From the NCBI RefSeq assembly GCF_017303055.1, contig NZ_JAEKJT010000004.1:496001-560000 (forward strand): a DNA stretch of 64,000 bases. The letters are read 5' to 3'. The position numbers were made by a program, and so were the translations under genes. The first letter of the stretch is position 1. The number at the start of each line of letters is the position of its first letter. Of this stretch, positions 1-9,640 are shown one piece after another. The notes beneath the pieces were generated by a model. That model was given only the letters and a program-made list of their open reading frames with translations. It was not told where the DNA came from and did not search any database. Origin of the DNA: Halomonas litopenaei (GTDB lineage Bacteria; Pseudomonadota; Gammaproteobacteria; Pseudomonadales; Halomonadaceae).

Positions 1-567
1 CATATGCTCGGGCATCAGATGCCTGCGGTTGGAGGTCGCATAAATCAGCACGTTGTCGGGAGGCCCTGTCAGGGTGCCATCCAGCACGCTCTTCAGCGCC
101 TTGTAGGCGTCATCCGAACCTTCGAAGGACAGATCATCGCAGTACACCACAAAGCGCTCGGGCTGGTGCCGTAGCTGCTCCACCAGTATCGGCAGCCCGG
201 ACAGATCGTGCCGGTCTACCTGGATCAAGCGCAGTCCCTCATCGGATAAGGTATTCAGCAAGGCGCGGACCATGGAAGACTTGCCGCTGCCACGGGAACC
301 CCACAGCAACGCGTGATTGGCCGGGAGTCCCTGCAGAAACGCTCGTGTGTTGGCCACCAGTTCGCGTTTCTGGCGCTCGACGCCCACCAGGTCATCGAGC
401 CCGAGGGCGTCCCTGGGGGGCACTGGCACCAGCTGGCCGCCGAGGGCATGACGCTGCCATAGCGCCGCCACATCACGGCGCCAGTCGACAGGCGTAGGTG
501 GCTCAGGCAGCCAGGGGTCGACACGGTCGAGAAGGTTGAGCAAGCGCTGCGCTAGTTGGGTATCCAT
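1..567 (-). CDS. DUF815-family AAA+ ATPase, 3' end missing
   Basis: The reading frame is open from an ATG at 567 to the window edge (189 codons, no stop), so the C-terminal part lies outside. About a third of the way in is a Walker A motif (GSRGSGKSS), followed by a Walker B-like stretch (FVVYCDDLSFE) and then YATSNRRHLMPEHM, an arrangement typical of the DUF815 predicted ATPases. The N-terminal segment (DTQLAQRLLNLLDRVDPWLP) and the 'GVERQK' lead-in before the P-loop also fit that family. The cellular role is unknown; it is assumed to be a soluble ATP-binding protein. It is divergent from the M48 protease gene with about 180 bases between. Family assignment is fairly sure, function is not. 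Confidence 0.8.
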   Translation of the reverse strand, partial: MDTQLAQRLLNLLDRVDPWLPEPPTPVDWRRDVAALWQRHALGGQLVPVPPRDALGLDDLVGVERQKRELVANTRAFLQGLPANHALLWGSRGSGKSSMVRALLNTLSDEGLRLIQVDRHDLSGLPILVEQLRHQPERFVVYCDDLSFEGSDDAYKALKSVLDGTLTGPPDNVLIYATSNRRHLMPEHM

Positions 568-746
568 GGGGTGAGTGTCCTTGTCGCGTGTTAAAGCCGC
601 CGGTCAGGGTCAGTGTCGCCTCGCGGAGACCCAGGTTGCACCACCTTTGCGGTTGACCCTTCCAGCAGTCCGGGTATCTTTGGCCAAACGCTTCTGATTC
701 TACACGGGCAAGCGATGCCCGCTGTACCACGACAAGGAGACTCACC

Positions 747-1550
747 ATGCGCTGGATGAAGGCTGTTGGCGCCTGCGCCATCATGGCGACCGTAGCTGCC
801 TGTGCGACCTCACCGACGGGCCGCTCCCAGATGCTGTTGCTGGACGAGCAGCAGCTTAATCAGATGGGTGCCCAGGCCTTTGCCCAGTACCAGCAGCAGC
901 TGCCTACCGTAGGCGGCAGCACCCTGGAGTACGTGCAGTGCGTGACGCGCAATGTGGTGCAGGCGCTGCCGGATGACCAGCGCAACCAGAACTGGCAGGT
1001 CAAGGTGTTCGAGTCGGAAGACGCCAATGCCTTCGCCTTGCCGGGTGGCTATGTAGGGGTCAACACCGGCCTGCTCGACGTCGCCACCAACCAGGACCAG
1101 CTGGCCACCGTGATCGGCCATGAAATTGGCCATGTGCTGGCTCATCATGCCAACGAGCGCGCCTCCACCGAGAGCGCGACGCAGCTGGGACTATCCGTGG
1201 TCGGCTCGGCGCTGGGCACCCAGGGAGTCACCGGCAGCGATCAGCTGATGGCCGCCATGGGCATGGGCGCCCAGTACGGCATCCTGCTGCCGTTCTCGCG
1301 CAGCCACGAAAGTGAGGCCGATACCATTGGCCTCGAGCTGATGGCCCAGGCCGGGTTCGACCCACGCGCCAGCGTCCAGCTGTGGCAGAACATGAGCGCT
1401 GCAGGGGGTGGCCAGCCGCCGGAATGGATGTCGACTCACCCGGCACATGGCAACCGCATCGCGGGTCTGGAAGCCGCCATGGGTGATGCCATGGCCCGCT
1501 ACGAGCAGGCCCAGGCGAATGGCCTCAGGCCTAACTGCAAGGCACCCTGA
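747..1550 (+). CDS. M48-family metalloprotease, lipoprotein (LoiP/YggG-like)
   Basis: A 267-residue predicted periplasmic zinc protease. The N-terminus has a short hydrophobic signal ending in VAAC (Cys19), a lipobox, so it should be lipid-anchored. The zinc motif HEIGH lies at residues 125-129 and the third ligand region (SHESEAD) at about 187-192, as in M48 peptidases such as LoiP and BepA. There is no C-terminal TPR domain, so it resembles LoiP/YggG more than BepA. AAGGAGA precedes the ATG with good spacing. A small membrane protein gene follows 26 bases downstream and is probably co-transcribed. Likely role: outer-membrane or periplasmic protein quality control; the precise substrate is inference. 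Confidence 0.88.
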   Translation: MRWMKAVGACAIMATVAACATSPTGRSQMLLLDEQQLNQMGAQAFAQYQQQLPTVGGSTLEYVQCVTRNVVQALPDDQRNQNWQVKVFESEDANAFALPGGYVGVNTGLLDVATNQDQLATVIGHEIGHVLAHHANERASTESATQLGLSVVGSALGTQGVTGSDQLMAAMGMGAQYGILLPFSRSHESEADTIGLELMAQAGFDPRASVQLWQNMSAAGGGQPPEWMSTHPAHGNRIAGLEAAMGDAMARYEQAQANGLRPNCKAP

Positions 1551-1576
1551 GCCGTTCATCAAGGAGCGCCGTCGTC

Positions 1577-1843
1577 ATGACCCTCAATCGCCTCGGACTG
1601 CTGTTGCTGGTCCTGCCCATCCTGCTACTGCTGGGGTTCTACTTCGCGGAATGGGGCGATATTCGCCAATGTGAGATGATCGACCAAGGACATTGGAACT
1701 ATCTGACGGGTCAATGCAGCGAGAGCCCTTCACCCTTTGTACCGTGGATCGTCCGCAGCCCGTGGTTGGTCAACGGGGGTCTGTTGGTGTCGGTCATCGG
1801 CCTGGGCTGCTGCATGGTGGGGCTCTATCGGCGACGCCGCTAA
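1577..1843 (+). CDS. Small two-helix membrane protein, function unknown
   Basis: 88 residues. I do not recognise a named family. Residues about 5-24 form a hydrophobic helix, then comes a polar loop with two cysteines (IRQC and GQC), and residues about 60-82 form a second helix ending in the basic tail YRRRR. This suggests a protein with both termini in the cytoplasm and a small periplasmic loop that could hold a disulfide. The start is supported by AAGGAGC upstream. It sits directly behind the M48 lipoprotein protease and before a strong hairpin, so it is probably the last gene of a two-gene unit. Confidence 0.65.
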   Translation: MTLNRLGLLLLVLPILLLLGFYFAEWGDIRQCEMIDQGHWNYLTGQCSESPSPFVPWIVRSPWLVNGGLLVSVIGLGCCMVGLYRRRR

Positions 1844-1943
1844 GGCGCCAGTGCTGGTCTCTCATTACCGGGGCTCTATATCGGACGCGAATGCCGGGCG
1901 CCATGCCAGCCCCGTTGCCGGACCCGCTGCCCTGACCCTCTCC

Positions 1944-1971
1944 CCCGTACACCGCCCCCGTACACCGCCCC
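1944..1971. repeat. 13-bp direct repeat, two copies
   Basis: GTACACCGCCCC occurs twice with a 13-base period just before the terminator hairpin that closes both flanking genes. It is one of several short tandem duplications in gene spacers of this window. Confidence 0.6.
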
Positions 1972-1976
1972 AGTCC

Positions 1977-2015
1977 AACACACAGCAGGCGCCCTGGTGG
2001 CGCCTGCTGTGTGTT
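1977..2015. terminator. Bidirectional hairpin between convergent genes
   Basis: A perfect 17-bp inverted repeat (arms 1977-1993 and 1999-2015, 5-base loop) lies between the small membrane protein gene and the convergent aroE. No long T tract follows on either side, but the stem is very strong and ideally placed to end both transcripts. Confidence 0.75.
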
Positions 2016-2041
2016 GTGGATAGCGGCCATGACCACGATGG

Positions 2042-2863
2042 TCAGGCACCCGCCGATAACGCCTGTCGCAACGTCGACAGCACCGGCGCCGTCTCCGGAG
2101 CGACGCCTCGCCAACGGGCGAAGGACGCGGCGGCCTGCTCGACCAGCATGCCCAATCCATCGACACTGCGTGCACCACGCTCTGCTGCCCACGCCATGAA
2201 CACGGTCGGCTCGGCGCCATACATCATGTCGTAGGCCAGCGCGCCCTCGGCGAAGAGATCGTCCGGCAGGGGTGGCAGCTCTCCCGAGAGGCTTGCGCTG
2301 GTGCCATTGATGACCAGATCGAAGGGTCCCGCCACACTGTCGAAGCCGCCCCCCCGGATAGTGCCAAGATCGGCAAAATCCTGCGCCAGGGCGCTCGCCT
2401 TGGCCGCGGTGCGGTTGGCTACGGTCAAGCCAGCAGGGTCATGGGCCAGCAACGGCGCCAATACCCCACGTACTGCGCCTCCAGCCCCCAGGACCAGGAT
2501 ATTGGCGCCCTGCAAGCGTGCGCCCTGACGCTTCAGATCCGCGACCAGGCCCACACCGTCCGTGGTATCCCCTTCCAGATTGCCGTCAGGCAGCAGACGA
2601 AGGGTGTTGACGGCTCCTGCGCGACGGGCCTGCTCGGTCAGCTGAGTGCACAGTCGATACGCTTCCTCCTTGAAGGGGACAGTGACATTGGCCCCCTGTC
2701 CCCCGGATGCCATGAACGTCTGCCAAGCGCCGGCAAAGTCATCCAGCGGCGCCTCGATGGCCACGTATTCGATGTTCTCACCTGTCTGGGCTGCAAAGGC
2801 CGCATGGATGGCCGGTGATTTGGAGTGACCGATGGGATGGCCGAACACACAATAGCGAGTCAT
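2042..2863 (-). CDS. aroE: Shikimate dehydrogenase
   Basis: 273 residues, normal AroE length. It reduces 3-dehydroshikimate to shikimate with NADPH in aromatic amino acid synthesis. The N-terminal substrate domain has the signature [11 protein letters not shown] (residues 7-17) and the catalytic lysine in [11 protein letters not shown] (about 60-70). The Rossmann part shows [10 protein letters not shown] and the NADP-specific VANRTAAKA motif, and DGVGL is present. The start is preceded by CAGGAG. It is the last gene of the leftward run dprA-tsaC-hemF-aroE, a grouping also found in Pseudomonas, and the 17-bp hairpin at 1977-2015 ends it. Confidence 0.96.
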   Translation of the reverse strand: MTRYCVFGHPIGHSKSPAIHAAFAAQTGENIEYVAIEAPLDDFAGAWQTFMASGGQGANVTVPFKEEAYRLCTQLTEQARRAGAVNTLRLLPDGNLEGDTTDGVGLVADLKRQGARLQGANILVLGAGGAVRGVLAPLLAHDPAGLTVANRTAAKASALAQDFADLGTIRGGGFDSVAGPFDLVINGTSASLSGELPPLPDDLFAEGALAYDMMYGAEPTVFMAWAAERGARSVDGLGMLVEQAAASFARWRGVAPETAPVLSTLRQALSAGA

Positions 2864-2942
2864 TTCTGCTCCTGAGCAAACACTGCATCAATATCGCGAC
2901 GGGAGGATCACCGCTCCGCCCACGGCGGGCGCCGGAAGCCGC

Positions 2943-3923
<981 letters not shown>

Positions 3924-3971
3924 TCACGCCCCACCCCGGTCTTGTGCAAATACAAGGCTGCCGCGCCATCG

Positions 3972-4532
3972 TCAGTGGCGCAGCACCTCACCACTGACCA
4001 GGTCGCGAATGATACTGGGGCGCGGATTTCCCCCCAGGTCACCGGGCACCACTGCGTCGAGTTCATCGCCGAAGATCCGATGGATATCGGCTTCGCTCAT
4101 GGCCGGAGGCTCTCCAGCGCGATTGGCAGAGGTCGATACCAGCGGCCCCCCGAAGGCGCGACACAGAGCCTGAACCCCAGGATGATCGCTGACCCGTAGC
4201 GCCACCTTGTCATGGCTTCCGCGCACCAGCGCCGGGGTGCGCCCGTTGTCGGGCACGAGCCAGGTGTTGGGCCCAGGCCAGGTGCCCAGCAACAGGGCTC
4301 GCTGTTCTGCTGATACGGCGGTCAGCCAGGCATCGAACTGAGCAATATCTGCCGCTACCAGGATGACCCCCTTGGCGGGGTCCCGCTGCTTGAGCGCGAG
4401 CAAACGCTTCAGCGCCTCGTCGTTGTCAGGATCGCAGCCCAGCCCCCACACGGCCTCGGTGGGGTAGGCAATCACACCACCACGGCGAAGCACGGCGGTG
4501 GCTGAGGTCAGAATGGAATCAGGGTCACTCAT
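3972..4532 (-). CDS. tsaC: Threonylcarbamoyl-AMP synthase (YrdC/Sua5 domain)
   Basis: 186 residues, the single-domain TsaC type rather than two-domain Sua5. It makes L-threonylcarbamoyl-AMP from threonine, bicarbonate and ATP for t6A37 in tRNAs reading ANN codons. The N-terminal block GGVIAYPTEAVWGLGCDP, the KQRDPAKGVILV block and STSANRAGEPP are typical of the YrdC fold. It lies between dprA and hemF, which is a conserved neighbourhood in gammaproteobacteria. tcdA, which acts later on the same tRNA base, is also in this window (23501-24304) but not linked. Confidence 0.94.
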   Translation of the reverse strand: MSDPDSILTSATAVLRRGGVIAYPTEAVWGLGCDPDNDEALKRLLALKQRDPAKGVILVAADIAQFDAWLTAVSAEQRALLLGTWPGPNTWLVPDNGRTPALVRGSHDKVALRVSDHPGVQALCRAFGGPLVSTSANRAGEPPAMSEADIHRIFGDELDAVVPGDLGGNPRPSIIRDLVSGEVLRH

Positions 4533-4646
4533 GGCATCGAAGTCCGAATCGGCACATCGTGATAAACGGGTTGGAGCCGCATACTAGCATGAGGCACCGG
4601 ACGCGTCGCACTGCGCCCTGCTTCGCGAGCGGGCGATACTTGGCCT

Positions 4647-5759
4647 CTAGCTGCCTCCGCCCAGCCTGACCCACCCACCGGCCACCAAGCCAGCGTGTCC
4701 CTCTATCTCGAGCAAGGTCAACTCGCGCTGACAGGTGGCGACATCACATCCCGCCAGCCCCATCAGCACATCCACCGGCAATGGCCTGGCACTCAGCAGA
4801 TCGAGCAGCGAGCGGGCAGCGGCGCCGGATGGCGCCTCACTCCCAGTCGAGGACACTGCCCCCTGACGCGGCCCCCAACTGGCCAGCTCCTCGAACAAGT
4901 CATCGGGGTGACGTATCAGGGCGGCTCCCTCACGAATCAGTCGCAGGCAGCCTCTTGCCTGAGGGGAGTGGATAGAGCCAGGTACCGCCAGCACTTCCCG
5001 CCCTTGCTCCCCGGCCAGGCGGGCACTGACCAGAGAGCCACTGTGCTCTGCGGCCTCGACCACCAGCACGCCACAGGACACCCCCGTCACAATCCGATTG
5101 CGCCGGGGAAAATCCCCGGAATGAGGCCTGCGTCCAGGGGCAGACTCGGCCAGCAACAGGCCACCGTCATCCCGCAGGCGCCGGTACAGTGAGCCATGTT
5201 GGCCGGGATAGACGACATCGACACCACCGGCCAGCACGGCAACGCTGCGCCCACCCACATCCAGAGCCGCGGCCTGAGCCGCGCCATCAATTCCCAGCGC
5301 CATACCACTGACCAGGCACCATCCCGCTTCCGCCAGGCTGATGGCGAAACTGCGTGCATTGACAAGCCCTTCCCGGGTAGGGCGCCGCGACCCCACCAGG
5401 GCCAGCCGCGGTGGGGTCAGCGCATCCAGATCCCCCAGCGCCCAGAGCACCACAGGGGGATCGGCAATCTGATCGAGCAAGGCCGGCCAGCGTGGATGCC
5501 CCGGATGCAGTAAATGACGCTGTTGCCCATGTGCCGCCCCCTGGGCCTGCCATTCCAGGGCCTCTTCGACAGGCGCCGTCAGCGGGCTGCGGCGTGGGTG
5601 CTCCAGCCACAGTCGCAGTGCCGCAGCAGCCATGGGGGGCAAGCCGGGCAACCAGCCTTCCGGCCAGGCAGGATTCAGGGAGCGTAACCGTGCCAGGCGC
5701 TTCGGTCCTACCTGAGGAAGCGCTTGCAATACCATCCAACGCTCGAAGTCGGAGTCCAT
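4647..5759 (-). CDS. dprA: DNA-processing protein DprA
   Basis: 370 residues from the ATG at 5759, which has GGGAGG upstream and gives the family's usual N-terminus (MDSDFERWMVLQALPQVGPKRL region). The frame is open upstream to 6023, but that extension is low-complexity Ser/Thr-rich sequence and is not credible protein. DprA loads RecA onto incoming single-stranded DNA during natural transformation. The N-terminal helix-hairpin-helix region is followed by a Rossmann domain with LALVGSRRPT, VSGMALGIDGAAQ, GGVDVVYP and the FPRRNRI block, then a C-terminal winged-helix (DML1-like) domain. First gene of the leftward operon; the usual LysM-domain gene upstream is absent. Confidence 0.94.
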   Translation of the reverse strand: MDSDFERWMVLQALPQVGPKRLARLRSLNPAWPEGWLPGLPPMAAAALRLWLEHPRRSPLTAPVEEALEWQAQGAAHGQQRHLLHPGHPRWPALLDQIADPPVVLWALGDLDALTPPRLALVGSRRPTREGLVNARSFAISLAEAGWCLVSGMALGIDGAAQAAALDVGGRSVAVLAGGVDVVYPGQHGSLYRRLRDDGGLLLAESAPGRRPHSGDFPRRNRIVTGVSCGVLVVEAAEHSGSLVSARLAGEQGREVLAVPGSIHSPQARGCLRLIREGAALIRHPDDLFEELASWGPRQGAVSSTGSEAPSGAAARSLLDLLSARPLPVDVLMGLAGCDVATCQRELTLLEIEGHAGLVAGGWVRLGGGS

Positions 5760-6160
5760 GTCTACCCTCCCTGGGAAACATCGACGCATAGTCAGTGACG
5801 CTGTCGCGCCGGTTATTGTTATCGCTGTCGTTCTTGTTGATGTGCTTGCTGATGTTCTTGCTTTGCCGTTGTCGCCCACGCCGCCACTTCCGTCATGGCC
5901 GAAGGTGTGGCTGTCAGCGTGGACGTCGCTGGCGCTATCGGCGCTACTTTCGTCGTTGCTTATGTTTAGCCAGTGTAGAAGGCCCGCCACGCCGCAAAGC
6001 GATGGGCTTCGCCGCAACGCCACGCGGTATCAGGCGATGACGTTTTGAGCATGGTATAGTGGTCGCCTATCAAGCCCATAGACGACAGCGGCTACTGCAA
6101 CTTGCAGCGCCCCCCTAAAATGGGCATCACGAACTGTACGAACAACGGTGGAACCACAGC
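5760..6160. other. 401-base divergent spacer with degenerate repeats
   Basis: This gap separates dprA from def, where Pseudomonas and many relatives carry a LysM-domain gene. I see no credible gene. The sequence is locally repetitive: three degenerate 12-bp units at 5831-5866 (TTCTTGTTGATG-like) are followed by further GTCG/GCTGGCGC-rich repeats up to about 5960. It must hold the dprA and def promoters; a TATAGT at 6055-6060 is a possible -10 for def, but no convincing -35 is visible. Confidence 0.55.
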
Positions 6161-6673
6161 ATGGCCAGACTCCCCATTCTCGAGTTTCCAGACGAGCGGC
6201 TGCGCACCAAGGCGGTTGTCGTGGAGCACGTCGATGACGAAGTCCGCCAGCTGGTCGATGACATGCTGGAAACCATGTACGCAGCCCCTGGTATTGGTCT
6301 TGCCGCCACGCAGGTGGATGTGCACCGCAGGGTCATCGTGATCGATGTCAGCGAAGACCAGTCAACGCCGGTCGTACTGATCAATCCCGAGGTCACGCCG
6401 CTGGGCGACGAGCGCGAGCCGATGCAGGAAGGTTGCCTGTCCATCCCTGAGTACTACGCTGAAGTCCCGCGCGCCCTGCGCGTGCACTTGAAGGCGCTGG
6501 ACCGTGATGGCAATCCCTACGAGCTCGAAGCCGACGGACTGCTGGCCCACTGCATCCAGCACGAACTCGACCATCTCGAGGGCGTACTCTTCGTCGATTA
6601 CCTGTCGCCGCTCAAGCGCGACCGCGTGATGAAGAAGATGCAGAAGCGCCACCGTCAAATGCAAGGCGCCTGA
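6161..6673 (+). CDS. def: Peptide deformylase
   Basis: 170 residues, standard for bacterial PDF. It removes the N-formyl group from nascent proteins in the cytosol. All three signature motifs are present: GIGLAATQV (about residues 44-52), EGCLSIP with the metal-binding Cys92, and QHELDH with His134, catalytic Glu135 and His138. It starts the rightward cluster def-fmt-rsmB, an arrangement conserved in gammaproteobacteria. A 15-bp perfect hairpin separates it from fmt, so fmt probably also has its own promoter or is partly attenuated. Confidence 0.97.
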   Translation: MARLPILEFPDERLRTKAVVVEHVDDEVRQLVDDMLETMYAAPGIGLAATQVDVHRRVIVIDVSEDQSTPVVLINPEVTPLGDEREPMQEGCLSIPEYYAEVPRALRVHLKALDRDGNPYELEADGLLAHCIQHELDHLEGVLFVDYLSPLKRDRVMKKMQKRHRQMQGA

Positions 6674-6702
6674 CCCCTACCTCTCCATCGCCATCAAGAT
6701 GC

Positions 6703-6735
6703 AAGGCCGATAGCACTCCAAGTGCTATCGGCCTT
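6703..6735 (+). terminator. Hairpin between def and fmt
   Basis: Perfect 15-bp stem (6703-6717 with 6721-6735) and a 3-base loop, ending in CCTT and followed by CGTCGTTG rather than a clean T run. It is 30 bases after the def stop and 60 bases before fmt. It could end the def transcript or act as a processing or attenuation element within def-fmt. Confidence 0.65.
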
Positions 6736-6794
6736 CGTCGTTGCTCGCGTCTCCGTTACTATTGACTCCGCATTCTTCGGCCAAGGCCCTGAAC

Positions 6795-7772
6795 ATGACC
6801 CAAGCGCTGCGCGTGATCTTCGCTGGCACGCCTGACTTCGCTGCCGAGAGCCTCTCGGCGGTACTCGACAGTCACCATCAGGTGATTGCCGTCTACACTC
6901 AACCAGATCGACCTGCAGGACGCGGTCGCAAACTGACACCTAGCCCGGTGAAGTCACTGGCGTTGTCTCATGACATACCGGTATACCAGCCGGAGCGGCT
7001 CAAGGATGCTGAGGAGCAGCAAGCGCTGGCAGCCTTGGAGGCAGATGTCATGGTGGTGGTGGCCTACGGCTTGATCCTGCCGCTTCCCGTGCTCGAAGCC
7101 CCCCGCCTTGGATGTCTCAACGTGCATGCCTCACTACTGCCACGTTGGCGCGGCGCTGCACCGATCCAGCGAGCCATTGAAGCCGGCGACAGCGAAAGCG
7201 GTGTGACCATCATGCAGATGGACGAAGGCCTGGATACCGGCGACATGCTGATGATCCGCCGCACCGAGATCAGCAATACCACGACGGGTGGCGAGCTTCA
7301 CGACCGTCTGGCCAGCCTGGGGGGCAAAGCCATTGTCGATGCCCTTGATCAGCTTGCCGCAGGCGAGCTGACGTCGACGCCCCAGCCGGATAGCGGCGTG
7401 ACCTACGCCGCCAAGCTGAGCAAGGCCGAGGCAGAACTGGACTTTCGCCAGGATGCACAAACGCTCGCCGCGCGAGTGCGGGCGTTCAATCCGTGGCCTG
7501 TCACCTGGTGTGCCCTGGGCGATGACCGCCTGCGCATTCATCTGGCAGACGCCGTGGACAGCGCTGACGCGGCTACACCAGGCACCATCGTCAAGGCGGA
7601 AGGAGAGCTGCTGGTCGCCTGTGGTCAAGATGGCCGCGAGCGCCTGCGCATCACCCATGCCCAGCTGCCCGGTGGCAAGGCGCTGCCGATCAATGAGCTG
7701 CTACGTGCCCGAGCAGAGCGTTTCGCCGTAGGCGCCTGCCTGGGCCAGCCGCAAACGGAGGCCAGCGAATGA
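6795..7772 (+). CDS. fmt: Methionyl-tRNA formyltransferase
   Basis: 325 residues. It formylates Met-tRNAfMet using 10-formyl-THF; def later removes that formyl group. The N-terminal formyltransferase domain begins RVIFAGTPDFAAESL, has VVVAYGLILP, the catalytic NVHASLLPRWRGAAPIQRAI block and the MQMDEGLDTGDML signature. The C-terminal domain (from about residue 205) binds tRNA. The chosen ATG at 6795 matches the family N-terminus; the frame is open a further 18 codons upstream into the terminator region. The stop overlaps the rsmB start by four bases (ATGA), so the two are translationally coupled. Confidence 0.97.
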   Translation: MTQALRVIFAGTPDFAAESLSAVLDSHHQVIAVYTQPDRPAGRGRKLTPSPVKSLALSHDIPVYQPERLKDAEEQQALAALEADVMVVVAYGLILPLPVLEAPRLGCLNVHASLLPRWRGAAPIQRAIEAGDSESGVTIMQMDEGLDTGDMLMIRRTEISNTTTGGELHDRLASLGGKAIVDALDQLAAGELTSTPQPDSGVTYAAKLSKAEAELDFRQDAQTLAARVRAFNPWPVTWCALGDDRLRIHLADAVDSADAATPGTIVKAEGELLVACGQDGRERLRITHAQLPGGKALPINELLRARAERFAVGACLGQPQTEASE

Positions 7773-9169
7773 GCGATTCCCGCCCACGCCAGCACGGCCA
7801 GCGCAACGCTCGCCAGCGCAAGCCCGATCAGCAAAGCCGTGCCCACACCAATGCGCGCAGAGACATGGGTGACTGTGTTCGAGCTGCAGCAGCGAAGGCG
7901 CTGGTTCCGGTCATTACCGGCAAGGGCTCGCTGTCTTCTCTGGATGATCATCAGGTCGTGGCTCGCGACAGGGCGTTGTTCAAGGCGATGTGCTTTGGTG
8001 TCTGCCGGACGCTGCCCAGACTGGAAGCGCTGGCGGACCAGTTACTGGAAAAGCCCTTCAAGACTCGCGACGCCGACATTCAGGCGCTGCTGCTGCTCGG
8101 CATCTTCCAACTGCTGTACCTGCGCATTCCCGCCCATGCGGCGGTAGGCGAGACCGCAGGGGCCGCTCGCCTGCAGGGCAAGGCCTGGGCAACCCGCGTT
8201 CTTAACGGCTGCCTGCGCCGTCTGCAGCGCGAATCCTCAACACTGGAAGCAGAAGTCGACCGTGACCCTGCAGTGGCCTTGCTGCATCCGCGCTGGTGGC
8301 TCAAGGCGCTGCGCCAGGCGTGGCCTGACGACTGGCGCGATATCTGTGAGGCCAATAACCAGCCAGGCCCAATGACCCTGCGCGTCAACCGTCGCCACAA
8401 CGACCGAGAGCAGTATCTGGACATCCTCGACGGTGCCGGGATCAGCGCACGTCTGTGTTCACACGCGCCTGACGGCTTGATCCTGGATGCCCCTCGCGAT
8501 GTGGACAGCCTGCCAGGCTTCGCCGAGGGCCATGTCAGCGTCCAGGATGAAGCCGCCCAGCTGGCCGCTGTGCTGCTGGGCCCTGTCATCGCCCCTCGCC
8601 CCGGCGCGAGAGTCCTGGATGCCTGCTGTGCACCTGGCGGCAAGACCGCTCACCTGCTTGAGCTGTTCGACATTGATCTGCATGCCATCGACTCCGACGC
8701 TGCACGTCTTGCCCGTGTGGAAGACACCCTGACTCGCCTCGGACTCTCGGCCACCCTGGCCCAGGGCGATGGTACCCAGCGGGACTGGTGGGATGGCACG
8801 CTGTTCGATGCCATCTTGCTTGACGCTCCCTGCTCGGGCAGCGGAGTCATCCGCCGTCATCCCGACATCAAGCGCTTGCGCCGTGCCAGCGACATCCGCC
8901 AGTTGACCGAGTTGCAGCAGGCCTTGCTCGATAACCTGTGGCCGCTGCTCAAGCCCGGCGGCACCTTGTTGTACGCCACCTGCTCGGTCCTGCCGGAAGA
9001 GAATCGCGACCAGATTCGCGCCTTTCTTGAGCGCACTGAGGATGCCAGCGCCAACATGCCTTCCGACATTGCCTGGGGCCAGACATCAGGAGCCGGACGC
9101 CAACTGTTACCGAAGATCGACAGTCACGACGGTTTCTTCTATGCCAGACTGGTCAAGGCAACCCACTGA
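7769..9169 (+). CDS. rsmB: 16S rRNA m5C967 methyltransferase
   Basis: 466 residues, slightly longer than E. coli RsmB (429) because of an Arg/Gln-rich N-terminal extension of about 30 residues. It methylates C967 of 16S rRNA with SAM. The N-terminal NusB-like RNA-binding domain (about 35-170) includes the LLLLGIFQLLYLRIPAHAA block. The SAM domain shows VLDACCAPGGKT, the LDAPCSGSGVIRRHPDIK motif with one catalytic Cys, and YATCSVLPEE with the second. It overlaps fmt by four bases. Confidence 0.96.
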   Translation: MSDSRPRQHGQRNARQRKPDQQSRAHTNARRDMGDCVRAAAAKALVPVITGKGSLSSLDDHQVVARDRALFKAMCFGVCRTLPRLEALADQLLEKPFKTRDADIQALLLLGIFQLLYLRIPAHAAVGETAGAARLQGKAWATRVLNGCLRRLQRESSTLEAEVDRDPAVALLHPRWWLKALRQAWPDDWRDICEANNQPGPMTLRVNRRHNDREQYLDILDGAGISARLCSHAPDGLILDAPRDVDSLPGFAEGHVSVQDEAAQLAAVLLGPVIAPRPGARVLDACCAPGGKTAHLLELFDIDLHAIDSDAARLARVEDTLTRLGLSATLAQGDGTQRDWWDGTLFDAILLDAPCSGSGVIRRHPDIKRLRRASDIRQLTELQQALLDNLWPLLKPGGTLLYATCSVLPEENRDQIRAFLERTEDASANMPSDIAWGQTSGAGRQLLPKIDSHDGFFYARLVKATH

Positions 9170-9192
9170 GCCACACGGCAGCAGGGTTGCTT

Positions 9193-9225
9193 GCCCGCCA
9201 CCAGGCCGCTGTTGCCCAGGCGGGC
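9193..9225 (+). terminator. Weak hairpin after rsmB
   Basis: GCCCGCC (9193-9199) pairs with GGCGGGC (9219-9225), enclosing a 19-base loop, between rsmB and the dodecin gene. There is no T tract, so this is only a possible end of the rsmB transcript. Confidence 0.35.
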
Positions 9226-9259
9226 GGTCCCACGACGTCTACCGCTACAGGGAGTATGT

Positions 9260-9466
9260 ATGAGCCAACACGTGTACAAGCAGATCGAGTTGACCGGTTC
9301 GTCCGAGACAAGCATCGAAGACGCGGTCCAGCGCGCCATCACCAAGGCGTCTGAGACGGTGCATGACCTGCGCTGGTTCGAGGTGACCGAAACACGCGGG
9401 CACATCGAAAACGGCCGGGTCGCCCACTGGCAGGTGACGTTGAAGGTCGGCTTTACCCTGGACTGA
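9260..9466 (+). CDS. Dodecin family flavin-binding protein
   Basis: 68 residues, the exact size class of dodecins, which form dodecameric shells that store or buffer flavins. The sequence [15 protein letters not shown], then [25 protein letters not shown] with the conserved Trp in the flavin-stacking strand, and WQVTLKVGF at the end match the family. The start was set at 9260 by the AGGGAG six bases before it; an in-frame extension to 9191 lacks a site and similarity. It sits between rsmB and trkA, two genes that are adjacent in Pseudomonas, and has its own terminator at 9537-9562, so it is likely a separate transcription unit. Confidence 0.88.
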   Translation: MSQHVYKQIELTGSSETSIEDAVQRAITKASETVHDLRWFEVTETRGHIENGRVAHWQVTLKVGFTLD

Positions 9467-9536
9467 TCCAACGATCAGCTCTCCCCGGAGATGCCTGGGC
9501 TTGCATACTGACAGGCCTTCGGTGTTTCCTTTCGGC

Positions 9537-9562
9537 ACAGGGCGGGAGACATCCCGCCCTGT
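9537..9562 (+). terminator. Terminator after dodecin
   Basis: Perfect 11-bp GC-rich stem (9537-9547 with 9552-9562) with a GACA loop, followed by TGGTCTGTT. It lies 70 bases after the dodecin stop and about 80 before trkA. Confidence 0.75.
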
Positions 9563-9640
9563 TGGTCTGTTCAGGGCTCAGGTATGCTGGCCCTATGTTG
9601 CAGCGCACCATGCGCTCTCGACCTCTCTTCGGACACGACG

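Noticed and set aside
5760..6023. 88-codon N-terminal extension of DprA
   Set aside because: Low-complexity Ser/Thr/Asp sequence from a repetitive spacer. The ATG at 5759 has a ribosome site and the family N-terminus.
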